DNA from: Zantedeschia hybrid cultivar
Taxonomy: Eukaryota > Streptophyta > Magnoliopsida > Alismatales > Araceae
Assembly (NCBI GenBank): GCA_030544215.1
Contig: JARZZO010000014.1
Coordinates: forward strand, 36,485,734-36,549,733
Length of the DNA stretch: 64,000 nucleotides
Direction of reading: 5' to 3'
The position numbers and the translations under genes were made by a program. Shown piece by piece: positions 21,471 to 32,836 of this stretch. Position 1 is the first letter of the stretch. Every line of letters begins with the position of its first letter. Under the pieces are notes generated by a model, which did no database searches, was not told where the DNA came from, and saw nothing but the letters and a program-made list of their open reading frames with translations.

Positions 21471-23159
21471 GAAATCTGAGATTTAGCCTCAAGGCCGGGT
21501 TTAGTTACCCAAAGAATGCAAGCGGCAGCCCTAGTTGCCCAAAATTTTCCTACCCTATTAGAAAACATTAATAAAGAAGCAGAGCTATCTGCAAATGTCA
21601 TTGAAGAATCAGGAGAAACTCTTTCTGCACCAGCAGAGCAGCAGTTTCCACAGCAAATCAATCAACAAAAAGAAGCAGAACCAAGCATAACTCAATTGTT
21701 ATTGCAAGAAATTGAGTTGTTGAAAAAGCTATTGAAAGAAAAAGATGCCCAAATACAGGGGGCATGCTGGGCTGGTAAAGAATGAGGTGCTTCAACTTCT
21801 TCTTATCCTCGGGTGGTTAACCCTCCAGTTCCACCTCCTTCGTCTCAAAATCTTCTAAATATATCCATACAGTCATCTAGACCTGTGCCTATGAGTGAAA
21901 CACCTGCATATATTCAAGTGTCCAATAGTCAAGCTGCTCCTGCAACAGTATTGCAAGACAATTTGATCTCAAATTTGCCATTTCAAGCGTTCCAAGTTCA
22001 AGGAGTTAATTTCTTCTCAAATCCAGTAGATCCTGTTGTGGCTCAAAGGGTAATGTTAGAACAACTCATTGATATGAAGCTGGCAGAAAGAGTGGAAGGT
22101 ACATCCACAGTATATGATGTGTACAAAGTACCATATCCGGTGCATCATGCTATGAAGAGGCTTCCGCTGAAAATGACCAAAGTGCCCAAGTTTGAAAAAT
22201 TCAATGGCCAAGGAAATCCAAAAGAACACTTGGCATATTATAATGGGGCAATGGGAGACCTAGCTACTGATGAATCTTATATGCTGAAATTTTTCGGGTC
22301 TTCATTAACTGGACTCGTATTTGAATGGTATTCTTCTCTTCGGCCTGGTTCTGTTGCAGGGTGGGCCGACCTTCAGAAGCAATTTCAAGACAGATTTTAT
22401 CTGGTGGAGAGAGAGATCACTCTGGCAGAGCTATACACTGTGAAGCAAGAAAACAATGAAAATGCTTCCAAATTCATTACTAGGTGGAGGAATCTTAGCA
22501 TGAAGTGCAAAAGACCACCATGTCAAGAAGATGCAGTGGTGATATGCAAAAGTAATCTAAAAAATGAAGTCTTTGAAAGGCTGGTAGCCATTGAAATTAA
22601 ATCTTTTGACAAATTGAATAATGTGGTATCATGAGTTGAAATTTTTTTGAGCCGATCCAGAAGTGAACCAAGCACCAACAAAGAAAAATTTGATAGAAGA
22701 AATGCTCCACGTAAGTCAAATACAATAGATTTATCTACATTCATCACAGAGCAACAAAAGAAAGGTCCAGCCATCCAGGCTGTAACTAGCAACAATAGAG
22801 AGAAAGAAGTCCAAGCTTTATCCTCTCTCAGAGACAGAATGAACATGCCATACAACTTCCCAAAAGACAAAACTCGTGTTCTATTTGAATGGGCACGAAA
22901 ATACAATCAGATTGTGTTACCACAGTCAAAGAGGCCAGAAGATGCCAAAAGATCTAATGATCCAAATTATTGTCCATATCACCAAATCATGGGACATCCT
23001 ATTGAAGAATGTTATGTGTTCAACGATGCAGTTGAAAAATCAATTCAGAAAGGTGTCCTGAAGATGGGAGATCATCTTGTCGATCCTCTGCAGCCTCATG
23101 CCTGGACAAAAGCAAATGTGGCATCTGTAAATGTACATCATATGGTTCCTATTTACTAG
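21471..23159 (+). pseudogene. gag: gag of element D
   Basis: All segments share one frame. A Gln/Glu-rich coiled-coil stretch (21516-21780) is followed by the capsid domain (about 22180-22630) with VPKFEKFNGQGNPKEHL, LVFEWYSSL and SKFITRWRNLS motifs of the retrotransposon gag family. A zinc knuckle YCPYHQIMGHPIEEC (22969-23013) is of the C-x2-H-x5-GH-x4-C type common in Tat/Athila gag. Stops at about 21476 (TGA), 21783 (TGA) and 22632 (TGA) interrupt it. Product would be the capsid protein. Confidence 0.85.
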
Positions 23160-24278
23160 TCATTAAGCTCAGAAACTGTAGACAGAAGTACACAAGCCAC
23201 TTATGAGCAATTGGTACTTCAACCACTCCAAGCATCTCAGTGGCAGACAGTTAAAAAGAAGTCAAGATCTCATATCAAGCAAAAATCATCAGAAGTATAT
23301 ATTCATGGAGGTATTCTACGACGGCCGACATATGTTCAACCCATCCCTCCACCAAATTTGGATAATATGATATCCGATATGTCTAAAATGGCTTTATCTA
23401 CGCCGGTCAAAGCTACAACTTCAGGCAAAAAACAATGTGTGTCTTTCCCTCAGCAGGAAACATCCCAATCAAATTTCAGCTACCCTGCTCCAGCAAGCAG
23501 TATATGGAAATGGGTAGATCCTCATACTATAAGAAGGGTTACCAACAGAAGAAGAAAAAGAGAAACACCAATACCAATTCTACCTAAGGGTAAAAATCCG
23601 TTGTCAAAGTTGCAACAACTAATAGACAGCTTAGATGAATACGAACAATCTCAAAGAAAGCCAACAAAGCTGAAGCATTATATCCCATGAGAGAAACTCC
23701 AAAATATGACAATGAAGCAAATACATGAAGAAGCCCTATTCTGGGAACATGAAGTCAAAAAGCCGAAGACTGATGATAATCAGGAAAATGGGAAAGAAGA
23801 GCAAGAAGGTATTTGCACTGTCATGTCTTACAACACAATCTCAACAATAAATGAAAGTAAAGATGATGAGGAGGAAGAAATCTTCCTTGCTCCAAAAATG
23901 GAAGTGATGGAAAGCTCTACATCAACTCCAAATGAGCAACATGTCACTCGCTCTGGCAAAAAGTGGGGACGGAAGCCTCCATTGGCTACCACTCAAAAAA
24001 TTATCCAGCTGCAGGGAAAAATACCATATGTCGTCCTAGATCCAGAATTCAGAGGAATGGAATCCATGCCTTTGTCAAAAAGAAATGTTCAAATTCCGCC
24101 TCCGCTCAGGCTGTATCCAGAAAATTCTGATCAAGAAAATGGGGTGTTACCCTCATTATATGAATTTATGGCAGTTCAAAAGTTTGCAAAGAAAGGTAAA
24201 CAAATCCAGCAGCAGCCGTCTGAAGAACAAGACCCTCAGGTTGCCTCTCTAGAAGTTCATGATAATGAAAAAGCATAA
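23160..24278 (+). pseudogene. gag-protease linker of element D
   Basis: Continues in the gag frame with stops at 23157 (TAG) and 23688 (TGA). Low-complexity, charged and Gln-rich. It contains HVTRSGKKWGRKPP near 23940-23980, an RSG(R/K) motif that also precedes the protease in elements A and B. No catalytic domain is visible. Confidence 0.65.
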
Positions 24279-24835
24279 AAGAAAGTTATCGGCTTACTAA
24301 AAAGGTTGCCATCTAAATTTACGGTGTGGGAAGTTTTGTCACTCAGTGAGGAATTGCGAAAGGCTCTCATTGCAGCTCTTAAAACTCCTCAAATTTATGA
24401 AGCTCATGCAGCAGAAATTCAAGAAATACCTTATGAGTCATTTACAGCTTCCATCACCTTCACTGAAGATGATATGTTGCTGCCTACAAATGACCACAAC
24501 AGGCCACTCTACATGAGAGGAAAGATAAATGGACAATCTGTCAATAGAATTCTGGTTGATCAAGGCTCTGCTATCAGCATCATGCCTCTATGAACTTTCC
24601 AGAAATTTCATTTTCATATGCACCTAAGAAGAGTGCAAGATTTCAAAATAGCTGGATTCAACCAGAAGTCAGAAACACCGATTGGGACAGCGGAATTTGA
24701 AATGGTCGTCGGTGACTTTCACTTCACAGTCCTCTTCCATATCATAAATTCTGATACCACATACAAAGCTTTGCTTGGGTGGCCATGGATACATCAATAT
24801 TTTGTGGTGCCCTCCTCATTGCATTAATGCATCAA
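24279..24835 (+). pseudogene. Aspartic protease of element D
   Basis: Same frame as gag. The active-site region reads ILVDQGSAISIMPL with the aspartate codon at 24558-24560. D-x-G-S is a variant of the usual DTG/DSG. The stop directly after IMPL (24591-24593) is followed in frame by the rest of the fold, ending with a LLGWPWIHQYFVVPS-like segment (24770-24815) matching the usual ILGRPW block. Cleaves gag-pol in functional elements. Confidence 0.8.
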
Positions 24836-25712
24836 ATTTCCCTGGGAAGGACAAATACAGCGGGTCTTCGCTGATCTCGAGCCTTTTGAGGTTCATGAAT
24901 GCCATCTTATGGATGCCAACCTCTATATACCTCCACCCCTGGAGGAAAAAGAAGATAAAGAAATAGAAAAGCCTGATACCAGTCGGAGCAAGGAATGGTG
25001 TCCTCCTCCACCAAATATCGGCTCTCTCAATCTTGAAGACAAAGAAACTACAATTCTAAAAAGTTCCTCAGCAAAGACAACCAAACAGCAAGATGTACTC
25101 TCTATAGAAGTCATGGTCCCAGTCGGACTAATACATCCTATGGAAGAGTATGAATGTCAGCTCGTAGAGCCTTTGAAGAAATTCGTGGTTCCTCACGAAG
25201 ATGGACATAAAACAGTCTTTTATAGAGCTGATGAGCAGTCGGCTACTGAAGACAAAGATTGCTATATTCCCGATATAGAAGAAGAATTATGGGTTGACAT
25301 CAAGGGTCTCCCAGACATGACAAAGCATACTGAGGAATTAGCTAAGGCTCAGTCAATTTCATTATATCAAACAAAAAAGGAATGGAGCAGGTTCCAACAG
25401 CTATGGTACCCTCCTAACATGTCCAAAGCATTGATGCAATATACACAACATCCAGGCTTGGAATATACCTTGCCGAAAGAAGAAACTCCTGAATTATCAG
25501 TAAATATGACATCTATTTTGCCAGAAATATCATAAATTGCACAAGCAATATATGATGACTATGATGAAGAGCAGCCCACAGGTCAGTCTATTCAAGAAAG
25601 CCAGCCAGAAGCTGATCAATCTCCTATTCCGGCATGTCAATGCTGGAAATGTCTTGAAGAAGAAGACATCTAAGTCGCATAAGTCAAGGAAAATGATATC
25701 CCAAGTTCCGAT
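24836..25712 (+). pseudogene. Protease-RT spacer of element D
   Basis: Largely open in the gag-pol frame from 24909 to 25535, then a stop (TAA) and a short closed stretch. Acidic and low in recognisable motifs. A long spacer between protease and RT is usual in Tat/Ogre elements, and Ogre removes part of it as an intron. I could not define convincing splice sites here. Confidence 0.6.
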
Positions 25713-26824
25713 ATGGTTCAAAATATACTAGAAGAACAGGAAAATCCATCTATTACCCCCAAACCTAATGTTAACATAGGTCAAAGGGAAGATGAGCTCA
25801 CTCAGCTTATACAAAATCAACAGGCAGATCCTGCCCCAAATATTTTCACAGTAAATCAATCAAATGAAATTGACCAAGAAGTCAACAAAATTGAAGCAGA
25901 AATTGAAGAAGAAGTAAATGAAGAAGATCTAATGGAGCTCCAGCCAGCACCTCCAGAACTTGAAGATGGAGGACAAGCCACGGTTGATGAACTCCTGGAA
26001 ATCAATTTGGGCTCTGAACAAGACCCAAGACCAACATATATAAGTGCATTGCTCAGTCAAGAACAACAGCAAGCATATATTTCACTGTTGAAGGAATTTC
26101 GAGATTGTTTTGCCTGGTCCTATAAAGAAATGCCTGGGTTAGATCCCGAAGTAGCTCAACATGAGCTGGCCATTGACCCAGCCATCGAGCCAATCAAACA
26201 AGCTCCGAGAAGAATGAGCCCGGAGCTGATAAACAAAATCAATGCTGATGTCGACAAGTTAATTGATGTTGGCTTCGTACAAGAAAATCAATATACAACA
26301 TGGCTGGCAAATATTGTTCCAGTCAAAAAGAAGAATGGACAGATCAAAATTTGTGTAGACTTCAGAGATCTAAACAAGGCATGCCCAAAGGATGACTTCC
26401 CAGTGCTTGTTACCAAAATTACGGTCGATGCCACTACAGGACATGAAGCTTTGTCTTTTATGGATGGATCATCGGGATATAATCAAATATGGATGGCTGA
26501 CAAGGATAAGATCCATACTGCTTTCAGAACTCCTAAAGGAATCTTATACTACAAAAGAATGCCCTTCGGCCTTAAGAACGCCGGTACAACATACCAAAGA
26601 GCAATGACCATGATATTTGATGAATTCCTTCATCAAGAAGTTGAATGTTATATTGATGACCTAGTTGTCAAAACCAAGAAAAAGGAAGATCATATACAAG
26701 ATCTCCGCACCATATTTGAAAGGCTGAGGCAATACAGCTTGAAAATGAACCCCATGAAGTGCGTCTTCGGGGTTTCAAGTGGCAAATTTCTGGGTTTTAT
26801 TGTCAGATATAGGGGATTGAAATA
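25713..26824 (+). pseudogene. pol: Reverse transcriptase of element D
   Basis: Long open segment with all main RT blocks: FRDCFAWSYKEMPGLD, VKKKNGQIKICVDFRDLNKA, FMDGSSGYNQIWMA, MPFGLKNAGTTYQRAM and the catalytic YIDD at 26649-26660, then MNPMKCVFGVSSGKFLGF. A one-base deletion near 26818 turns the expected GIEIDP into a premature TAG at 26823. Otherwise the catalytic core looks intact. Copies retroelement RNA into DNA in the capsid. Confidence 0.93.
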
Positions 26825-27480
26825 GACCCAGCCAAAATCAAAGCTATCTAGGAGCTTCCGCCTCCGAAGAATCTCAAAGAGCTGCAATCCCTTCAGGGAC
26901 AGCTCGCATACATTCGAAGGTTCATATCCAACCTAGCCGGACGGTGTGAACCCTTCTCTAAATTAATGAAGAAAGATGTCCCATTCATATGGGATGAAGA
27001 ATGTCAAAATGCGCTTGAGAAAATCAAGCAATACCTTGCATCGCCACCCGTGCTGGGGGCACCTATCAAAGGCCAGTCATTAATCTTATATATCGCTGCT
27101 CAGGGGACTTCTCTGGGGGCAATGTTGGCACAAGACAATGAATAAGGCAAAGAGTAAGCACTATATTACTTAAGCAGAAGGTTGATCGGGGCTGAACTCC
27201 GGTACTCACCTATCGAAAAGATATGCTTAGCCCTGGTCTTTGCAACTAAAAGACTCAGGCACTATATGCTATCACATGAAATCCAACTCATCTCTAGGGC
27301 TGATCCTCTCAAATATATCGTCAATCGACCAGCCTTGAAAGGTCTCCTGGGCAAATGGGCAGTCCTCCTCATGGAGTTAGACATCAAATATGTTTCTCAG
27401 AAAGCCATCAAAGGTCAAGCCATTGCAGACTTCTTTACAGCACATCTAGTGCCAGAAGATTCACCGCTGGTTACCGACCT
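26825..27480 (+). pseudogene. RT connection and first RNase H of element D
   Basis: Continues one frame over from RT: PPPKNLKELQSLQGQLAYIRRF, then a SLILYIAAQGTSLGAML block, then LRYSPIEKICLALVFATKRLRHY, HEIQLISRADPLKY and KAIKGQAIADFFTAH. Stops are at about 26850 and in the DNE-GKE segment near 27145-27155. This is the ancestral gypsy RNase H, which in the Tat lineage serves as a tether. Confidence 0.85.
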
Positions 27481-27967
27481 GCCAGATAAAGAAACATTAG
27501 AAGCTAACCATACAGAACAAAAGATATGGCAGCTATATTTTGACGGGGCCTCCCGTTCAGCAATTGCACAAGATGGTACATTCACTACAAATGCCGGGGC
27601 AGGCATTGTCCTGATATCTCCAAAAGGCGAGGTTCTGCATACCTCGTGTTCCTTAACTAAGCCATGCACCAACAATGAAGCTGAATATGAAGCTTTGATA
27701 GTTGGCCTGGAAGTTGCTCTGGATATGGGCATTCAAATGATTTAAGTCCATGGAGACTCAATGTTGATTATATACCAAGTCCAAGGAATATATGATGTCA
27801 AAAAGCCCGAGTTGATTCCTTATCACAAAAGGGTCCTCAAGCTGACACAAAGATTATGTTTCTTTGAAATCAACCACATTAACCACAGTGCAAATGCTCA
27901 AGCTGATGCTCTGACTAAATTAGCAAGTTCTCTGGCTCTACCGCCAGAAGGGTCCCTTGAAATATAG
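27481..27967 (+). pseudogene. Second (additional) RNase H of element D
   Basis: WQLYFDGASRS starts a second RNase H fold with the first acidic residue in FDG. NNEAEYEALIVGLEVA carries the second, and VHGDSMLII (after a TAA at 27743) the third. ANAQADALTKLASS closes it. A second RNase H downstream of the first is a defining feature of the Tat lineage of plant Ty3/gypsy elements. Confidence 0.88.
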
Positions 27968-29339
27968 GTCAAGAACAGAAGATTGTTACCAACTGTGTTG
28001 GGAGAAGAAACAGAAATGCAAACAGAAGTATGTGCAGTGGAAGAAGCCGATAAGCCTGATTGGAGGGAAATGCTTCTCGACTGGTTCAAGCATAAAATAT
28101 TGCCAAGCACCCGTATCAAGCGTGCTAAACTGATCCGTATTAAGGATTCATATGAATACAACGGAGACACTCTCTTTGGAGTGACATATGATGGCAAAAG
28201 AAAAGTTCTCCTTAGATGCCTGTCACCAAAGAGATAGCTGAAGCCTTGAGGGAAATACATGCCGGGGTCTGTGGTGCTCACTAGTCTGGCCCCATGATGA
28301 AAAATCAACTCAAACAATTGGGCTACTACTGGCCCACAATGTTCGATGATTGTGCGCAATATGCTAAATCATGTCACAAATGCCAAGAACATGGCCCAAT
28401 TCCAAGAAAACCCCCGGTGCCCTTGCACCCTGCAGTACCATCATAGCCTTTTGCCGAATGGGGCATGGACGTTGTCGGCCCATTCATACCCTCCTCAAGA
28501 GGTGCTAAATATATTCTGGTCGCCACAGATTATTTTTCCAGATGGGCCGAAGTAGTAGCATTAAGAGAAGTCACTGGGGCAGCCGTTGAAAGGTTCCTAC
28601 GCCAAAATATGTTGTTTCGATATGGTGCACCCAGTCGGATCATTTCATATAATGGAACGTGCTTCCGAAATCAAATCATATACAAGCTAGCTGCGAAATT
28701 CAAAATTGATTGGAGGACCTCTACAGTCTACAATTCACAAGCCAATGGGTTAGCAGAAGCCTTTAACAATACTCTATGCAACCTTCTAGCAAAGACAATC
28801 AATTCAACTAAGAAAGACTTGGAAGAAAGAATGTATGAAGCATTATGGGCTTACAAAACCATATACAAAACTCCAACAGGCTGTTCTCCCTATTCCTTAG
28901 TATATGGGTCAGAGGCAGTCGTACCAATTGAATTGGAAGTCCCCTCTTTGCGCATTGTCTTAGAGCAGGGGCTTATCAAAGGAAATCAATCAAATGCAGA
29001 AGGCGGCTCGAGGAGTTATTAGCCTTGGAAGGCGACAGACTTTGAGCCCAACAAAATATCCAGATATATCAGGCTCGCATGGCTCGAGCATTTGATAAAC
29101 TAGTCAAAGAAAGAGCCTTCAAGAAAGGAGACCTAGTTATGGTCAAAAGAAGAGAAGTCATGGTATCAAATCCAAAAGGGAAGTTGACCAGTAATTGGAT
29201 CGACTCCTATGTTGTCAAAACTGTTTATGAAGGAGGAACATACATCCTCACCAATCATAAGGGAGAAGTGCAGTTTCCTCCCTTAAATGGCAAACACCAC
29301 CTCCGTACTTTCCAAGCGAAGGTTGAAAAAAATATATGA
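27968..29339 (+). pseudogene. Integrase of element D, catalytic residue lost
   Basis: The zinc-binding part (IHAGVCGAH near 28255-28285; SCHKCQEHG near 28373) follows a one-base deletion near 28230. Core: MDVVGPF (first Asp, about 28465), SYNGTCF (about 28648-28668) where DNG is expected, so the second catalytic Asp is replaced by Tyr, and NGLAEAFNN (Glu, about 28741-28770). A further frameshift near 29000 leads to the C-terminal domain at 29079-29339 (KKGDLVMVKRRE). No chromodomain is evident. Without the Asp this copy could not integrate by its own enzyme. Confidence 0.87.
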
Positions 29340-29829
29340 AGCACTATCTATGGTGTGAATATGATCACCATGAAGACAGTCAAAAGAAATCATCCAGTTC
29401 TCGAGATGTATTCTCCCGGGACTATAAATCTTAAATGGCATGGTAAAACACCTGCCTATATGAGCCAAGGATATTGAAGAGGCTCCAAAAGGCTTTACGA
29501 AGCTGCCCCAAAGCACCTCATGGGTTGCCAATGACGAAATGCCATTGAAAAAGAAAGAAAAAAGAAAAAAGTTGGCACGACTATCCCGCTAGTCGGGCAA
29601 TGGTGCTGAGGCAAACCCGGTGCGGAGAGAGTATAAATCATTTCCCGCTTCCCGTTTTATAACCGATCGAAGGTTTCAATCAAATTAATCTGAATTGATG
29701 ATGGTTTTCGATTGTGAAATTGTTTCATATAAACATGCATATGTATTACAACCTTGTCTCTTTAATGAATAGGGGGCAAGAAGCTACAAAGAAATAGAGA
29801 AGATGGCCCGAGTCTTGCTGGACCTTGCC
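29340..29829 (+). other. Noncoding DNA after element D pol
   Basis: No coding region. It contains GGCACGACTATCCCGC and GGCAAACCCGGTGCGGAGAG words near 29575-29625 and then AT-rich DNA. It bridges pol and the tandem-repeat region. Confidence 0.6.
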
Positions 29830-31432
29830 ATTTAAGTACAAATTCAAATCCAAGCTCAAATTCAAACACAAATCCAAACACAAGCTCAAAGTCGAGTATG
29901 GACTGGCATGGGTCAGCAAGGCTCCACCACTCAAGTTCAAAGCTCCAGCTCAAACTCGAGCAGAAAATCAAATTCAAAATTCAAGTTCAAAGTTCAAGGA
30001 TTAAAGCTTCAACTTAGAAGCAAATTCAAATTCAGAGCTCCTTCTGAAGGGCAAGCTGAAGTTCAAAAGCAAATCAGCTTGAGTCAACAGGACCCGCCAC
30101 TTAAATTGAAGCTTAAGTTAAAAATTCAAGCTCGAGCTCAAAATGCAAGCTCAAATACAAGTTCAAATGCAAGTTCAAAGCTCCAGCCAAAGAGCAGGCA
30201 CAAATTAAAGTATAAATCAGCCTGGGTCAACAGGACCCGCTGCTTAAATTCAAGATCAAAATCCAAGTTTCAAGTAAACTTGAAAGCAAGAAGATGGCCC
30301 GGTTTCATTTGATTCCGCCATCCAAGGTTAAAACAAAGAAGATGGTCCGGATTTATTCAACCCCTCAATTCAAAGCTCAAATTCAAGTTTAAATCGGCCT
30401 GGGTCAATAGGACTCGCTGATTAAATTCAAAGCTCCTGTTCAAATTCGAGCTTAAACTCGAATTCAAAATTCAAGTTCAAGCCCCAAACCAAGCTTAAAT
30501 CTAAGTATGAAGCAGCCTGGATCAACAGGATCCGCTGCTTAAATCAAAGTTCAAGCTCAAATTCAAGTTTAAGTTCAAGATCAAATATCTAAAGCTCCAG
30601 TTTAAGCTCGAGCTCAAGTGTTAACATTCAAAGCTCAAATTCAAATCAGCTTGGGTCAACAGGACCTGCCACTTAAATTCAATCTCAAATTCAAGTTCAA
30701 AGTTAAAATTTAAAGCTCCAGGCAAAGAGCAAGTACGAATTCAAGTATAAGTCAGCTTGGGTCAACAGGACCCGCTGCTTAGATTCAAGTTTGAAATCCA
30801 AAATTAAAGCAAATTTGAAGGCAAAAGAAGATGGCTTGGGTCTAGTCGACCCCGCTATTCAAAGCTTAAGTTTAAGATAAGTCAGCCTGGGTTAACAGGA
30901 CCCACTGATTAAGTTCAAGCTCAAATTCAAGTTCAAAATCCAAGAGTAAAGCAAAGTTGAAAGTAAGAGAATGGCGTAGGTTCATTCAATCCCGCCATTC
31001 AAAGTACAAATTCAGAGATCCAATTGAAGTTCAAATGCAAAAAACTAAGCCTAAATCTAGGCTCAAGTTCAAATGCAAAGCGGCCCAAGTCAGCAAGACT
31101 CTACCGCTCAAGTTCAAAATCAAATTCAAATATAAATTGGCATGTGTCCTATTGGATTCCGCCATCCAAGTTTAAGACAAGAAAAATGGCCTGGGATCAT
31201 TCAATCCTGCCATTCAAGCTCAAATTCAAATCGGCCTGGGTCAACAAGACCCGTCGCACAAATCCAAGCTTGAATTCAAGTTCAAGATTCAAATACAAGC
31301 CGGCGTGGGTCCTACTAGACTCTACTGCCCAAGTTCGAAGCAAGTTCGAAACAAAAAAGGTGGCCTGGTGCATTTAGCACCACCACTCAATTTTAAGCCC
31401 AAGGTCAAATCCAAGTGCAAGCAAAAGCAAAG
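29830..31432. repeat. Degenerate tandem repeat region of element D (CAAGTTCAAATTC-rich)
   Basis: About 1.6 kb on the theme AAGTTCAAATTCAAGCTC, in which a marker like CTGGGTCAACAGGACCCGC recurs near 30078, 30221, 30393, 30514, 30649, 30753 and 30883, with weaker forms near 31218. Intervals run from about 105 to 175 bp, so units are uneven. The long open frames here result from the repeat and carry no domain. Variable tandem repeats in the 3' untranslated part are typical of Tat/Ogre elements. Confidence 0.8.
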
Positions 31433-31830
31433 CAAAGTAAGTCGACCAGGGTCTTTAACGACTACGTCGCACCGGTGGCTGGCCCGGGTCCCTCATGACT
31501 CCGTCATCCCCGAAAGACTGGGTCTCCGAGAGGAGTACTCCGTCACCAATCAAGCAAATTCAAAAGCAAAGCAAAGTAAGTCGACCGGGGTCTTCAACGA
31601 CTACGTCGTACCGGTGGCTGGCCCGAGTCCCTCGTGACTCCGTCACCCCCGAAAGACCGGGTCTCCGAGAGGAGTACTCCGTCACCAATCAAGCAAATTC
31701 AAATCAAAGCAAAGTAAGTCGACCGGGGTCTTCAACGACTACGTCGCACCAGTAGCTGGCCTGGGTCCCTTGTGACTCCGCCATCCCCGAAATTACTGGG
31801 TCTCTGAGAAGAGTACTCCATACTCCCTAT
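31433..31830. repeat. Three tandem copies of a 138-139 bp unit
   Basis: Copies begin with CAAAGTAAGTCGACC at 31433, 31572 and 31710. Each contains AACGACTACGTCG and GGGTCTC(C/T)GAGA. The first two are very similar and the third is more diverged at its end, suggesting recent amplification. Confidence 0.9.
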
Positions 31831-31834
31831 CTAC

Positions 31835-32130
31835 CTCGGCTACAAACCTATGAGTCTGCTGTAGTAGTTAGGGTTCATCCATTCAAAATCACTCCTAGTT
31901 ATCATGACCAAAAGCCTTTAAGCCCGTCATTGATAATTAAGGTCCTCATGACCTAGGTATCTTGGTTTGCATCATTCAAACACCCCTGTCTACTTCGGGT
32001 TACAAACCTATGAGTCCACTTGAAGTATTCTAGGTTCATGCATTTCAAATCATACCTTTGTTACCACGACCAAAAACCTATGAGTCCGTCGTTGGTACTT
32101 AGGATTTGCATGGCGTAGACCCTTCCGGTC
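31835..32130. repeat. Two to three degenerate copies of a repeat with AAACCTATGAGTC
   Basis: ACAAACCTATGAGTCTGC near 31842, ACAAACCTATGAGTCCAC near 32004 and AAAACCTATGAGTCCG near 32072 mark diverged copies. The first two are about 162 bp apart. Confidence 0.65.
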
Positions 32131-32836
32131 TATTGCCACCCTGCATAGTGGTTAAGATCCTTACGATCTTTGCCACCTCAATAAAGGCCCAGACCCTTAC
32201 GGTTTGTGCCACTTTCAATAAACAAGTGATTGAGGTATTCATTGCCCCTCTCACTCTGTCCTTCCTTTTTAAGCTTCAATAATCCCCATAACATTATTAG
32301 TTATGGAAGCCAATAAACATTGTTAAGTCATCTTCATTTGAAATCTTTTCCGTTCAGCTTTGCAGTTACCATGGATGCATACTTCACTCTACTTCACTTA
32401 CAACAAGGGGAGAGAGAGGGATAAAAAAAAATGAGAGAAAAGTCAAAAGGGGCTTAAAAATAGAGATGCCTCGCCGGACTTGATCGTACCTTCTGCGGTC
32501 AAGGGAAACAAGGGCTATATACCTGGTTGTGGTGAAAACCCGAAAGGGCGCTACAAGCGAAATCGGAAACCCCGCCGTGTGAAAACCCGAAAGGGCACAC
32601 TGGCAAAAGCAAGAGGGGGCCCACTTTGGTGAAAACCCAAAAGGGCACTTGGGTCGGTAAAGTGAATAAAAAAAAGAAGGGGAAATTCAAGCATGTCATT
32701 CATTGAAAGGGGGATATGACACAAAATTCTCTTCATATGTGCCGAAAGTTTACAAAGAATGACTTCCATCTCAGTTTACATGGAAAAGCAAAAAGAAAAT
32801 ACCTTTCCTAGCTACAAAGTTCACTTATAAACAACA
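32131..32836. other. Noncoding spacer with three CCC-GAAA-GGG mini-hairpins
   Basis: GTGAAAACCCGAAAGGGC-like words occur near 32530, 32579 and 32628 (the last with AAAA loop). Each can form a short CCC/GGG stem with a GAAA loop, which is a GNRA tetraloop. No coding region on the plus strand. The 3' end of the antisense gene lies just to the right. Confidence 0.6.

Noticed and set aside
29079..29339. Chromodomain at the integrase C-terminus
   Set aside because: The sequence is the ordinary integrase C-terminal fold (KKGDLVMVKRRE); no aromatic-cage chromodomain pattern follows before the stop.
29908..31640. Long open frames rich in Lys, Ser and Phe in the D repeat region
   Set aside because: They follow directly from the TTCAAA-type tandem repeat, have no domain and change frame between repeat units.
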